This document shows, in pieces, positions 9,170-17,958 of a stretch of 64,000 nucleotides of DNA. The stretch lies in contig NZ_CP015971.1 in the NCBI RefSeq assembly GCF_001659705.1, forward strand, positions 806,001 to 870,000, read 5' to 3'. The DNA comes from Arachidicoccus sp. BS20 (GTDB lineage: Bacteria; Bacteroidota; Bacteroidia; Chitinophagales; Chitinophagaceae). The translations under genes and the position numbers were made by a program. Position 1 is the stretch's first letter. Every line of letters begins with the position of its first letter. The notes below the pieces were generated by a model. That model saw only the letters and a list, made by a program, of their open reading frames with translations, did no database searches and had not been told where the DNA came from.

Positions 9170-9270
9170 AGTCAATATTTTTTACAAAGGAAGCGACAAA
9201 GCATAAATTGAAAGATAGCTGTTTCGAGGGAATGATTGGACAATTCAAGGTATTCTCCGGTCTGTAAGAA

Positions 9271-10137
9271 TTACTTGCGGCTTCTCTTCCTGAAAGCTAA
9301 AGCGGATTGACCGGATAATTTGGAAAACAAACGTGAGAAATAAGCATGGTCTTCATAGCCAAGTTCACAAGCTATTTCCTTTACTGTCATGTCTGTGTAA
9401 AAAAGCAATCGCTTCGCTTCGGTTAATATTTCCTGCTGAATCCAATAGCTTACGGATTTTCCCGTAGCATCTTTTACGATTTCGGTTAAATACACAGAAG
9501 AAATGTTTAATGCTTCGGCGTACCGTGATGGACTTTTTAAGGTTTTATATTTTTGCCTTGCAAGAATCCTGAACTGCCTCGTCAATTGCATGGCACGGCT
9601 TTCTTTTGTTTTTTCTCGGTTGATTGTCTGCGCATAAATCGACGCGAACATTCCCGTATAAGCGTTAAGCAAAGACTGAACAATGGCGACACCTTCTTTG
9701 GTTGTCATTAATTCATCCGAATAACTTGTATGTAAAAGTTTGACGCAAGCCTGCAATTTGTCTGACCATTCCTTGTTGATAGAAACAGGCTTTATCGCAA
9801 CAAGCGATTCTTCAAAAACGGTACGCACATAATCGGGAATAAAATCAACGTTCGCAGCAACGAACCAACCGGAAATATTTTCAATACCGAGACTCTGATG
9901 CACTTGTCCCGGCAGCACACAAAAAACACCCGCATTACTAAGTTTAAATGTTTTGAAATCCACCATCATTTTTGCTTCGCACGATTGTACAAACATAAAA
10001 ATATAATGACTGTCCCTGTGAATGCCTTTGGTAACAGGGTTTTCAATCGGGTCTTCAAAACGTTTTGTAATACGTTCGACAACCAATCCGTGCTTTGAAA
10101 TATTGTTTAAAGTATATGTGGGAATGTTTTTCTGCAT
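9271..10137 (-). CDS. AraC family transcriptional regulator
   Basis: This is a 288-residue regulator starting at ATG 10137; an upstream TTG at 10158 is less likely. The N-terminal ~150 residues form a cupin-like effector domain, and the C-terminus holds two helix-turn-helix motifs (ISSVYLTEIVKDATGKSV and VKEIACELGYEDHAYFSRLF). It is divergent from the aldo/keto reductase gene at 10319 and upstream of the SIP gene on its own strand. Both are candidate targets. Confidence 0.9.
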   Translation of the reverse strand: MQKNIPTYTLNNISKHGLVVERITKRFEDPIENPVTKGIHRDSHYIFMFVQSCEAKMMVDFKTFKLSNAGVFCVLPGQVHQSLGIENISGWFVAANVDFIPDYVRTVFEESLVAIKPVSINKEWSDKLQACVKLLHTSYSDELMTTKEGVAIVQSLLNAYTGMFASIYAQTINREKTKESRAMQLTRQFRILARQKYKTLKSPSRYAEALNISSVYLTEIVKDATGKSVSYWIQQEILTEAKRLLFYTDMTVKEIACELGYEDHAYFSRLFSKLSGQSALAFRKRSRK

Positions 10138-10318
10138 GATTAAGAACAGGCTTTGCAAAGTTATCCGAATGTTAATTCAATTTCATCTACATTATTCAAA
10201 AATAATCATTGTTTGATTTTTATAATTTTTTGTTTGAATCGGGGCAAATTTCTTTTCCCGAAAAGGCTGACCTTTGCACTGTCATTTGAATTATTCACAA
10301 TCTTAAAAATATACAACT

Positions 10319-11164
10319 ATGAGTACGAACAAGGTTCAGCTTACTTACAAGTTAGGCGGCGATTTGGAAATAAACCGTTTGGGCTACGGCGGTATGCAAT
10401 TAACAGGCGAAGGCGTTTTCGGCGATGCGCCCGACAGGGAAAATGCCATTAAAGTTTTGCAGGCGGCAGTTGCAGGCGGCGTAAACTTTCTGGACACGGC
10501 AGATTCTTACGGTCCGCATACGAATGAAGTATTGTTTCACGATGCGTTGAAAAACGATTACGATAAAATCGTGATTGCAACCAAAGGTGGATTAACGCGC
10601 CCCGGTCCGAATGTTTGGGTTCCCAACGGCAATCCCGAATACATTGCGCAAGCAATTGAAGACAGTTTACAACGTTTACAACTAAAGCAAATTCAGCTTT
10701 GGCAACTGCATCGCGTTGACCCGAATTTCCCGATTGAAGAAACCCTGAAACCCGTTGCAGATGCGGTAAAAGCAGGAAAAATAAAGCATGTCGGTTTATC
10801 AGAAGTGGGTATTGAAGAAATAGAAAAAGCGCAAAAAATCGTTCCGATTGCTTCGGTTCAAAACTTGTACAATCTTTCTGAAAGAAAATGGGAAAGCATT
10901 GTTGATTATACCGAACAGAACAATATTGCATTCATTCCTTGGTTCCCGTTGGCTTCCGGTCCAGATAAATTGAAGGACAAAATCACGCACATTGCAGAAG
11001 CGCATAATGCAACCGTTTCGCAGATTGCATTGGCTTGGCTGTTGAAACGCGCGGCTAATATCTTGTTGATTCCGGGAACAAAATCGTTGCATCATTTGCA
11101 GGACAATCTCAAAGCGGCAGATATCGTTTTGACTGACGAAGAGTTTGAACAATTATCTAAATAA
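10319..11164 (+). CDS. aldo/keto reductase
   Basis: This 281-residue TIM-barrel NADPH-dependent oxidoreductase has the catalytic tetrad in view: Asp and Tyr in LDTADSYGP, Lys in IATKGGL, and His in LWQLHRVDP. The cofactor-binding end reads LLIPGTKSLHHLQDN. It is divergent from the AraC gene at 10137. The physiological carbonyl substrate is unknown. Confidence 0.93.
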   Translation: MSTNKVQLTYKLGGDLEINRLGYGGMQLTGEGVFGDAPDRENAIKVLQAAVAGGVNFLDTADSYGPHTNEVLFHDALKNDYDKIVIATKGGLTRPGPNVWVPNGNPEYIAQAIEDSLQRLQLKQIQLWQLHRVDPNFPIEETLKPVADAVKAGKIKHVGLSEVGIEEIEKAQKIVPIASVQNLYNLSERKWESIVDYTEQNNIAFIPWFPLASGPDKLKDKITHIAEAHNATVSQIALAWLLKRAANILLIPGTKSLHHLQDNLKAADIVLTDEEFEQLSK

Positions 11165-11174
11165 AATGGCTGTA

Positions 11175-11272
11175 ACACAGAGAAACACTGAGATTTTACA
11201 CAGAGTGGCACAGAGAAAATAATTTACAAAAACTCTGTGAACCGCTGTGCTTACTCCGCGTAACTCTGTGAA
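11175..11272. repeat. CACAGAG/CTCTGTG intergenic repeat, copy 1
   Basis: Three copies of CACAGAG on the left and two of CTCTGTG on the right face each other around an A/T-rich centre, so the transcript could fold into a long imperfect hairpin. A related arrangement lies at 25665-25752. It is probably a non-coding repeat family between genes. Confidence 0.5.
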
Positions 11273-11298
11273 ACAAATAACTATAAAAAATCTCAATT

Positions 11299-12291
11299 AT
11301 GAAATACAGAAAACTTGGTAATACAGGTGTTGAAATTTCCGCCATCGGTTTGGGTTGCATGGGCATGAATCACGCTTACGGCGAACCGAATGATGATGAA
11401 TCTATCGCCACGTTGCACAAAGCATTGGACTTGGGCATCAACTTTTGGGACACGGCAGATATTTATGCCAACGGCAAAAATGAAGAACTGGTTTCAAAAG
11501 TTTTAGTACCGAATCGTGATAAAATTTTTATCGCCACAAAGTTCGGTTTTACCAATATGCAGCTCGGCGGCGGTAAAATGCAAAGCGCTTTTGACGGTTC
11601 GCCAAAACACGTTAGAGAAGCCGCAGAAGCGAGTTTAAAGCGTTTGAAAATCGATACGATTGATTTGTATTACGCGCATCGCGTGGACCCGAATGTGCCG
11701 GTTGAAGAAACGGTTGGCGCAATGGCAGATTTGGTCAAAGAAGGTAAAGTGCGTTTTCTCGGGTTGAGCGAAGCATCCGTTGCATCTATTCGCAAGGCGA
11801 ATGCCGTTCATCCGATTGCGGCTCTGCAAAGCGAATATTCTTTATTGACAAGAGATGTTGAAAAAGAGATTTTACCAACATTGCGCGAACTGAATATTTC
11901 GCTCGTTCCGTTCAGTCCGTTGTCAAGAGGTTTGATTACGAACGACGGATTTGATACGAATTTAAAGGATAATGATTTTCGCAAAACCACTCCCCGATTC
12001 AGTGGCGAGCATTTGGAAAATAATCTTTCGCTGGCACAAGCGTTTAAAGAATTTGCAACAAGCAAGAATGTTTCTGCTGCACAACTTGCATTGGCTTGGG
12101 TATTGGCACAAGGCGATAATATTATTCCGATTCCCGGAACGAAGAAACAAAAATATCTGATTGAAAATTCTGAATCCGTGAACGTTGAATTATCAAAAGA
12201 CGATTTGAACGCGATTGAAGAAATTCTGAAAAAATATCCGAATGTGGGCGCACGTTACCGCGAAGACCAAATGAAGATGGTGAACAACTAA
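11299..12291 (+). CDS. aldo/keto reductase (YajO/Tas-like)
   Basis: This is a 330-residue aldo/keto reductase with [19 protein letters not shown] at its start. The tetrad is visible as Asp and Tyr in [10 protein letters not shown], Lys in IATKFGF and His in [24 protein letters not shown] forms the NADPH-binding end. It is about 50 residues longer than its neighbour and belongs to the larger AKR13-like subgroup by pattern. A terminator separates it from the convergent ssb gene. Confidence 0.93.
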   Translation: MKYRKLGNTGVEISAIGLGCMGMNHAYGEPNDDESIATLHKALDLGINFWDTADIYANGKNEELVSKVLVPNRDKIFIATKFGFTNMQLGGGKMQSAFDGSPKHVREAAEASLKRLKIDTIDLYYAHRVDPNVPVEETVGAMADLVKEGKVRFLGLSEASVASIRKANAVHPIAALQSEYSLLTRDVEKEILPTLRELNISLVPFSPLSRGLITNDGFDTNLKDNDFRKTTPRFSGEHLENNLSLAQAFKEFATSKNVSAAQLALAWVLAQGDNIIPIPGTKKQKYLIENSESVNVELSKDDLNAIEEILKKYPNVGARYREDQMKMVNN

Positions 12292-12296
12292 AAAAT

Positions 12297-12332
12297 AAGT
12301 CCGTTCCCTAATATTGTAAAAGAAACGGACTT
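12297..12332. terminator. bidirectional terminator between aldo/keto reductase and ssb
   Basis: AAGTCCGTT and AACGGACTT form a perfect 9-bp stem with an 18-base loop. T-rich tracts follow on each strand (TTTTC on plus, ATTTTTT on minus). Confidence 0.75.
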
Positions 12333-12344
12333 TTCATTCAAAAT

Positions 12345-12749
12345 TCAAAACGGCAGACTATCATCATCTGCCGTTTGTAATATTCCAGCAGCTTCAGGCG
12401 AAGCATTATTAGAAATTTTTTTATCCAATTTTATCATGCTCATTGCGCGTACTTCGGAAATATATTTTTTCTGTCCCGAAGCATCCGTATAGCTGCGATT
12501 TACCAGTTTGCCTTCAATCATTACATAACTGCCTTTTTGCAAATTCAGTTGCATTCTTTCCGCAAGATTTTCCCACGCCACCACGTTGTGCCACGTCGTT
12601 TCTTCCTTCCATTCGCCGCTTTGCGTACGGTAATTTTCGGTAGTGGCTAAACGAATGTGTGCCAATTTTGCGCCGCTTTCAATGGTTTTCACTTCAGGAT
12701 CTGCTCCCAAGTGTCCAATCAGTTGAACTCTGTTTCTTAATGTGCTCAT
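12345..12749 (-). CDS. ssb: single-stranded DNA-binding protein
   Basis: This 134-residue SSB coats single-stranded DNA during replication and repair. The OB fold occupies about residues 1-105, with the opening RNRVQLIGHLGADPEVK and the segment WHNVVAWENLAERMQLNLQKG. The acidic C-terminal tip DDDSLPF, which recruits partner proteins, is intact. It lies alone between a reductase gene and the divergent zinc-ribbon gene. Bacteroidota often carry more than one SSB, so this may not be the main copy. Confidence 0.93.
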   Translation of the reverse strand: MSTLRNRVQLIGHLGADPEVKTIESGAKLAHIRLATTENYRTQSGEWKEETTWHNVVAWENLAERMQLNLQKGSYVMIEGKLVNRSYTDASGQKKYISEVRAMSMIKLDKKISNNASPEAAGILQTADDDSLPF

Positions 12750-12850
12750 AACTTTAAATTTTTAAAAATGAAATAAAATACTTGCGATGAAAACATTTAT
12801 CGTCATCATCGCTGCAAAGATGAAGCAAGCAAAAAACCCCAATCGGTTTT

Positions 12851-12900
12851 TAATCGCTTATGAACGAATGTAATTGATTGTAACCGTTTGTAATCGGATA
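12851..12900. repeat. five 10-bp phased repeats (T-R-A-N-Y-G)
   Basis: Five consecutive 10-base units begin TAATCG, TGAACG, TAATTG, TAACCG and TAATCG. Positions 1 (T), 3 (A) and 6 (G) of each unit are invariant. The array ends 17 bases before the ATG at 12918 and sits in the divergent region between ssb and the zinc-ribbon gene. Spacing of one helical turn suggests protein binding along one face of the DNA. Confidence 0.45.
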
Positions 12901-12905
12901 ATTTG

Positions 12906-12913
12906 TATCTTTA
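12906..12913 (+). promoter_or_regulatory. -7-like box (TATCTTTA)
   Basis: TATCTTTA differs from TAnnTTTG only at the last base. It lies four bases before the ATG at 12918, again giving a near-leaderless arrangement. Confidence 0.4.
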
Positions 12914-12917
12914 GCCT

Positions 12918-13295
12918 ATGGAAAACGCTGCCATTAAAACCTGCCTTGCTTGTGGCAAACCATTGAGAGGTCGCACGGATAAAAAGTTTTGCGACGATTA
13001 TTGCCGTAATACTTACAATAATCAGCAGAACAGCGACAAGAATAATTATGTGCGCAATCTCAACAATATTTTGCGCAAAAACCGCCGCATACTGGAAGAT
13101 GTAATACCTGATAACGAAGAAATGAAAAAGGTGCAACGCGATAAGCTACTTGCACAAGGATTCAATTTTAAATACCACACGCATCAATACCAAAATCAAA
13201 AAGGACAAATTTATTTCTTCAATTACGAGTATGGTTATCTGCCATTGGATAATGGCGAATGGATTTTGATAGTAAAAAGAAAAACGGAAGTATAA
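12918..13295 (+). CDS. small zinc-ribbon protein of unknown function
   Basis: The product is 125 residues. The first 30 residues contain CLACGKPL and FCDDYCRNTY, a four-cysteine zinc-ribbon of the kind found in small Bacteroidota proteins. The rest is a basic, Asn-rich segment followed by a beta-rich C-terminus. No catalytic motif is present. The zinc ribbon suggests nucleic-acid or protein binding. It lies downstream of the phased repeat array and may be autoregulated there, which is inference. Confidence 0.75.
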   Translation: MENAAIKTCLACGKPLRGRTDKKFCDDYCRNTYNNQQNSDKNNYVRNLNNILRKNRRILEDVIPDNEEMKKVQRDKLLAQGFNFKYHTHQYQNQKGQIYFFNYEYGYLPLDNGEWILIVKRKTEV

Positions 13296-13304
13296 ATTTA
13301 ACAA

Positions 13305-13331
13305 TTTGACAAAATTTGATAATTTGTCAAA
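13305..13331. promoter_or_regulatory. palindromic operator TTTGACA-N13-TGTCAAA upstream of TetR gene
   Basis: TTTGACA (13305-13311) and TGTCAAA (13325-13331) are perfect inverted repeats 13 bases apart; the arms extend to nine bases (AATTTGACA/TGTCAAATT). The palindrome covers the -33 element of the TetR promoter. The same motif with the same spacing recurs at 14004-14030. Confidence 0.65.
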
Positions 13332-13344
13332 TTCATTATCTTTG
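13315..13344 (+). promoter_or_regulatory. promoter of the TetR gene (TTTG-N18-TATCTTTG)
   Basis: TTTG at 13315-13318 and TATCTTTG at 13337-13344 match the Bacteroidota -33 and -7 elements with an 18-base spacer. The promoter overlaps the palindrome at 13305-13331, consistent with autorepression. Confidence 0.65.
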
Positions 13345-13369
13345 TACAGAAATTAATTAATCATTCATC

Positions 13370-13987
13370 ATGTCATCTATACAAACTACACAAGAAGATA
13401 TTTTGCCGGAACAGATTCTTCAAGCTGCTCTGCAACTGTATTTGAAGCACGGCATCAAAAAAGTAACGATGGATGATGTGTCAAAAGTTATCGGCAAAAC
13501 AAGAAGTTCGCTTTATTATTATTACAAAAACAAAGACGAAATTTTTGAAGCCGTAATGGAAGCGCTCGTGCGTGAAGTGATTAATGAAATCTCTGCTGTC
13601 GTAAACACCGTTGATTCCATTGAAGATAAAATACGTGCTTTCTGCCTGAGTAAAATCAAAACTTCCGAAGACAGGAAAGCATTATTTGTAGCTTTAGAAA
13701 CAGGCATGGATGCCGATGAAATATCAAAACACGCAACCGCAATGATAACCATTCACAAACTTTTGATGAAACAGGAAGCATCGTTATTAAAAAAAGTTTT
13801 ATCTGCAAGTGCTAAAAGTGGCGAGGTTCGCGCACTAAAACCTAAAGAGCAGGATACATTTACTTTCATCATTCAAAGCGGCATTCGGGGCATCAAACGC
13901 GAAATGAGCCACGACAACGATTTCAGCAAGTTAAATACAACTGTTGATATTTTAACAGCTATGGCAGCGAAATGGCTGAAAGAATAA
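13370..13987 (+). CDS. TetR/AcrR family transcriptional regulator
   Basis: This 205-residue repressor-type protein has a TetR helix-turn-helix at about residues 15-60 (ALQLYLKHGIKKVTMDDVSK, then KTRSSLYYYYKNKDEIFEAV). The remaining helical domain is the ligand-binding and dimerisation part. It is followed by a membrane protein and an MFS exporter on the same strand, and both its own promoter and that of the downstream pair carry the same 27-bp palindrome. A local drug- or metabolite-responsive repressor is the natural reading. Confidence 0.93.
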   Translation: MSSIQTTQEDILPEQILQAALQLYLKHGIKKVTMDDVSKVIGKTRSSLYYYYKNKDEIFEAVMEALVREVINEISAVVNTVDSIEDKIRAFCLSKIKTSEDRKALFVALETGMDADEISKHATAMITIHKLLMKQEASLLKKVLSASAKSGEVRALKPKEQDTFTFIIQSGIRGIKREMSHDNDFSKLNTTVDILTAMAAKWLKE

Positions 13988-14003
13988 ATTTTTTTGAATA
14001 AAA

Positions 14004-14030
14004 TTTGACATTTTTACATTTTTTGTCAAA
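14004..14030. promoter_or_regulatory. palindromic operator TTTGACA-N13-TGTCAAA upstream of the exporter operon
   Basis: TTTGACA (14004-14010) and TGTCAAA (14024-14030) repeat the motif and 13-base spacing found at the TetR promoter. A weak promoter (TTTG 13993-13996, 18 bases, TACATTTT) overlaps it. Confidence 0.6.
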
Positions 14031-14058
14031 ACGTAATAATTATAAAAAAAATAGAATT

Positions 14059-14373
14059 ATGGAATGGTACAATTATCTAAGCACATTCTTCGCAGGAGTT
14101 TTTCTCGCCAACTTCGTTCCACATTTTGTAAATGGAATCTCAGGCAACTCCTTCCCTACACCGTTTGCAAAACCGCCGGGCAAGGGACTTTCGTCGCCTG
14201 TCGTAAATATTGCATGGAGTTTATTTAATTTGATTGGCGGCTTTTTCCTATTTAAAGCGGCTAAAGTTTCGTGTAGCAATTATCTTTCATTAATTATATT
14301 TTTTGCAGGTATTGCATCTATTAGTTTATGGTTAGCCAAACATTTTGCAAGCAAAGAAAAGCCAAAAGATTAA
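14059..14373 (+). CDS. small inner-membrane protein of unknown function
   Basis: The product has 104 residues from ATG 14059; the frame is open farther upstream but that part overlaps the operator palindrome. It has an N-terminal membrane helix with MEWYNYLSTFFAGVFLANFVP, a short loop with SFPTPFAKPPGKG, and two more hydrophobic segments. No known motif was found. It ends 10 bases before the MFS gene, so the two probably form one operon under the TetR regulator. Confidence 0.75.
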   Translation: MEWYNYLSTFFAGVFLANFVPHFVNGISGNSFPTPFAKPPGKGLSSPVVNIAWSLFNLIGGFFLFKAAKVSCSNYLSLIIFFAGIASISLWLAKHFASKEKPKD

Positions 14374-14383
14374 AAAAGTGAAG

Positions 14384-15655
14384 ATGAGCAAAATCAGTAC
14401 ATTCAGAGCATTTCGAAGCAGAAATTACACTTTCTATTTTATCGGGCGTTCGGTATCGCAATTCGGTACATGGATGCAGCGGACAGCAGTCGTGTGGGTG
14501 GTTTACAGCATCACACATTCGCCTTTCATGCTCGGTCTCAGTGTGTTTGCGGAGCAGTTTCCATCGTTTCTGTTTTCTGCCTTCGGCGGCGTTGCGGCAG
14601 ATAGGTACAACCGTTACAAGATTGTCAATATCACACAAATTACATCTATGATTCAGGCAACATTACTTGCCGTTTTGGTAATGACGAAACATTATGTAGT
14701 TTGGGAAATATTAGCGCTTAGCGTGGTTCTCGGCATTATCAATGCCTACGACATTCCGGCAAGACAATCCATGATTAATGAAGTAGTAACCGATGAAGCC
14801 GATTTGCCAAGCGCGCTTTCGCTAAGCGCTTCAATGGCAAGTCTCGCAAAGTTGCTTGGTCCTGCGCTGTCGGGAATTATACTGGAAAAATTCGGAGCAG
14901 GAATTTGCTTCCTTATAAACGCTGCAAGTTTCGGCGGCGTTATGCTTTCTATCGCGTTTATGAAAGTGCCCAAAAATATAAAACCTACGCGTCCGAAAAA
15001 AAATGTGTTCAAGGAATTAAAAGACGGATTTGATTATTTGACGCAGGAATCATCCATCGGTTTAGTGATTGTAATGCTCAGTATCACAGGTTTATTGGTA
15101 TTGCCTTACGATACGCTTATCCCTGTTTTCGCAAAAGAAATTTTCAAAGGCAACGCCGCGACTTTCGGCTATATTTCAAGTTTCATCGGCATTGGCGCAG
15201 TAGCAGGCACCATTCTTTTAGCATCGTTTAAGAAAGATGCTCCACTAAGATTAGTATTGGTACTCAGCACAATTATTCTTAGTGCCGGATTGATTTGTTT
15301 TTCTCACACAACCAATTTTCCTTTAGCTATGTTATTCGCCACAATTACAGGATTTGGCGGCGTGGCGCAATTCACAACCTGCAATATCATTGTTCAGTCT
15401 GAATCTTCTCCCGAAATGAGAGGAAGAGCCATCAGCATTTTACTGACTGCAATCTTTGGTATGCTACCGCTCGGAAGTCTTGTCGTTGGCGCAATTTCCG
15501 AACACATAGGCGCGCCGAACACAATACTTGCTCAAGGAATTATCGGGATTACTGTTGCGCTCTTTTTCGCAAAAATTTTGAAAAAGAAAAGACAGAACGC
15601 CGCAACATTGCAAGCAAATATTGAAGCTGAAGAAGAAATGCTGGAAAGTATTTGA
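14384..15655 (+). CDS. MFS transporter (EntS-like major facilitator)
   Basis: This is a 423-residue inner-membrane protein with about 12 predicted helices. It resembles the MFS_3 group of exporters: FRSRNYTFYFIGRSVSQFGTWM at the start, and the loop-2 motif GGVAADRYNRYKI. The ATG at 14384 is chosen because it begins the conserved N-terminus and follows the upstream gene by 10 bases. Export of a siderophore-like or toxic small molecule is likely by family; the cargo is unknown. Confidence 0.9.
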   Translation: MSKISTFRAFRSRNYTFYFIGRSVSQFGTWMQRTAVVWVVYSITHSPFMLGLSVFAEQFPSFLFSAFGGVAADRYNRYKIVNITQITSMIQATLLAVLVMTKHYVVWEILALSVVLGIINAYDIPARQSMINEVVTDEADLPSALSLSASMASLAKLLGPALSGIILEKFGAGICFLINAASFGGVMLSIAFMKVPKNIKPTRPKKNVFKELKDGFDYLTQESSIGLVIVMLSITGLLVLPYDTLIPVFAKEIFKGNAATFGYISSFIGIGAVAGTILLASFKKDAPLRLVLVLSTIILSAGLICFSHTTNFPLAMLFATITGFGGVAQFTTCNIIVQSESSPEMRGRAISILLTAIFGMLPLGSLVVGAISEHIGAPNTILAQGIIGITVALFFAKILKKKRQNAATLQANIEAEEEMLESI

Positions 15656-15804
15656 ATATCATCAACAAAAATTTTACAACTACTCAAAGCACATAGACAC
15701 AATAGCTTTTTATATAAATAAAGTGAAGTGGAAAATAGGCAACATAAAGTATTTCATCTTTAATGAAAAATATTTTAAACCAATCAATTATAAAAAACAA
15801 AAAA

Positions 15805-16365
15805 ATGGAACAGACAAACAAAGCATTGCTCGTAATGGATATGCAATTGCCTATCGTCGGGATGCTCCCCGATTCAACAAGTATTCTTGCAAATGTTACA
15901 AAAGCGATTGAAAGTGCGCGGCAACAACACATTCCGGTTATTTATGTAGTTGTCGGTTTTCGTCAGGGAATGCCCGAAATTAGTGCGAACAACAAAGGCT
16001 TTTCCGAAGTCAAACAAAGAATGGCAAATGCCGACATGAACGAATGGATAAAAATTCATCCGGATGTTGCGCCGCAGGAAAGCGACATTATTGTTACAAA
16101 ACGCCGCATCAGCGCGTTTGCAGGAAGCGATTTAGAAATTGTGCTGCGCGGACAAAATGTACAACACCTTGTACTGACGGGCATTTCAACAAGCGGTGTG
16201 GTTTTATCAACGTTGCGCGAAGCGGCGGATAAAGATTATCAACTGACTGTAATTGCCGACTGCTGCGCGGACGGCGATGAAGAAGTACACCGCGTATTAA
16301 CAACAAAAATTTTTCCAAGACAGGCAAATGTGATTAATGTACAAGACTGGAGCAACCTGCATTAA
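15805..16365 (+). CDS. isochorismatase-like hydrolase lacking the catalytic cysteine
   Basis: The product is a 186-residue alpha/beta protein of the isochorismatase/nicotinamidase superfamily. Asp12 (VMDMQ) and Lys99 (VTKRR) of the usual catalytic triad are present. In TGISTSGVVLSTLREA the position normally held by the nucleophilic Cys is Val132. The stretch EVHRVLTTKIFPRQANV is typical of the subgroup. The ATG at 15805 gives the normal N-terminus; an upstream ATG at 15763 is in frame but precedes non-conserved sequence. It may be a non-hydrolytic member or act by another mechanism. Confidence 0.85.
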   Translation: MEQTNKALLVMDMQLPIVGMLPDSTSILANVTKAIESARQQHIPVIYVVVGFRQGMPEISANNKGFSEVKQRMANADMNEWIKIHPDVAPQESDIIVTKRRISAFAGSDLEIVLRGQNVQHLVLTGISTSGVVLSTLREAADKDYQLTVIADCCADGDEEVHRVLTTKIFPRQANVINVQDWSNLH

Positions 16366-16393
16366 TTCCCATTGTTTAGTTATACAAAAAAGA

Positions 16394-16432
16394 TTGCCTC
16401 TTTGTTTGCGCTTGGCTCAAACAAAGAGGCAA
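16394..16432 (-). terminator. strong hairpin terminator for the beta-CASP gene
   Basis: TTGCCTCTTTGTTTG pairs perfectly over 15 bases with CAAACAAAGAGGCAA around a 9-base loop. On the minus strand it is followed by TCTTTTTTG. It also separates the convergent isochorismatase-like gene. Confidence 0.8.
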
Positions 16433-16465
16433 CATACAAATTCATGCTGCTTTAAAATTTAAATG

Positions 16466-17869
16466 TTATTCCAAGGGAAATGTCTCGTGCAAATCAGGCA
16501 CCTGCACATCTTTAAAACCTTTTTTCAGCAACCTGCGTTGAAACTCTTGCTGCACATCATATTCGCCGTGAACAATAAATAATCGTTTGACTTCCGCAGG
16601 ATTTTGGCAAGCAAGGAACTGAGATAAATCATCATAATCGCCGTGCGCACTCATGCTCCGCATCACGCCAATATCTGCAAGCACCTTATATTCATCGCCG
16701 AAAATGCGTACTTCTTTTGCACCGCGCATCAGTCTTCCGCCAAGGGAATTCGGCTCGCAATACCCCACCAATAAAATGGTATTTTGATTGTTGCCAATAT
16801 TGTTTAAAATATGATGTTGCACGCGACCGGCATCAGCCATACCGCTTGCTGAAATAATAATCATCGGTCGGTGGTCGGTATTCAAAGCCTTACTCTCATC
16901 AACATTTTCGATAAAATGAACACCCTGAAAACCAAACGGGTCTTCATCGGTTTCCAATAGTTTTTTAAGACGCGGATTAAATGCTTCCGGATGATTTTTT
17001 ACAACCTGCGTAGCTTCATAGCTCAACGGGCTGTCTACATACACAGGCACATTCGGCAGTTGATGCTCATTGTACAATTGATTCAAAAAATACAATAACT
17101 CTTGCGTACGCCCAACGCTGAACGCGGGAATTATCAGCTTACCTTTTTTCTCCACACAAGTCTTTTGTACAAAACCCAACAATTGTTCCGGAGAATTAAA
17201 TACATCTTCATGCAGACTGTTGCCATATGTGCTTTCAATAATCACAAAATCTGCTTGCGGAAAGGACTCCGGCGATTTCAAAATAATATCTCTGTAACGC
17301 CCGACATCGCCGCTGAAAGATATTTGCTGCGTTTTTCCATCTTCCGTAATGCGCATATGCACCGACGCACTACCGATAATATGCCCGGCATCGGCATACA
17401 TGACTTCAATATCTTCATCAATTTTTGTCCATGTGTTGTAATCGACCTTTGTCAAGCGAGGAAGTGCCTTTGCCACATCATCCAAATCATACAAAGGTGC
17501 GAGCGGCGGCAAATGTTGTCTCGCTCTTCTTTTATTCAAATATGCTACGTCATCCACCTGAATTTTTCCTGAATCTTCAAGCAAAACCTCCGTCAAATCT
17601 TTTGTGCCGCTTGTACAATAGATGTTGCCGCTAAATCCCTCTTTTACCAACTTCGGGATTAATCCGGTATGGTCGATATGCGCGTGCGAAAGCAGCATAT
17701 ACGTTACCTGCGAAGCATCGAAACCAAGTTGTTGATTAAGCGAATCCGTTTCCTTTCCCAATCCCTGAAACAAACCGCAATCGAGTAAAATTTGTTTGCC
17801 GTTTTTTAATTTGATTAAGTGTTTAGAACCTGTAACTGTGCGCGCCGCGCCGTGAAATGTGATGTTCAT
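16466..17869 (-). CDS. MBL-fold / beta-CASP metallo-hydrolase (RNA-processing type)
   Basis: This 467-residue protein belongs to the metallo-beta-lactamase beta-CASP family, whose studied members are RNA nucleases similar to CPSF-73. The zinc motif HAHIDH lies at residues 62-67, followed by FSGDVGR and the beta-CASP motifs IIESTYG and SASGMADAGRVQHH, with VHGEYD near the end. No signal peptide is seen, so it is cytoplasmic. RNA or nucleic-acid hydrolysis is inferred from family. Confidence 0.9.
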   Translation of the reverse strand: MNITFHGAARTVTGSKHLIKLKNGKQILLDCGLFQGLGKETDSLNQQLGFDASQVTYMLLSHAHIDHTGLIPKLVKEGFSGNIYCTSGTKDLTEVLLEDSGKIQVDDVAYLNKRRARQHLPPLAPLYDLDDVAKALPRLTKVDYNTWTKIDEDIEVMYADAGHIIGSASVHMRITEDGKTQQISFSGDVGRYRDIILKSPESFPQADFVIIESTYGNSLHEDVFNSPEQLLGFVQKTCVEKKGKLIIPAFSVGRTQELLYFLNQLYNEHQLPNVPVYVDSPLSYEATQVVKNHPEAFNPRLKKLLETDEDPFGFQGVHFIENVDESKALNTDHRPMIIISASGMADAGRVQHHILNNIGNNQNTILLVGYCEPNSLGGRLMRGAKEVRIFGDEYKVLADIGVMRSMSAHGDYDDLSQFLACQNPAEVKRLFIVHGEYDVQQEFQRRLLKKGFKDVQVPDLHETFPLE

Positions 17870-17958
17870 AGATGTTGTTTATATAAATTAATGTTCGTAA
17901 GGTAAAATAAAAACTGAATGATTATCAAGTAAATAAATGTACATCAATACATTAAATT

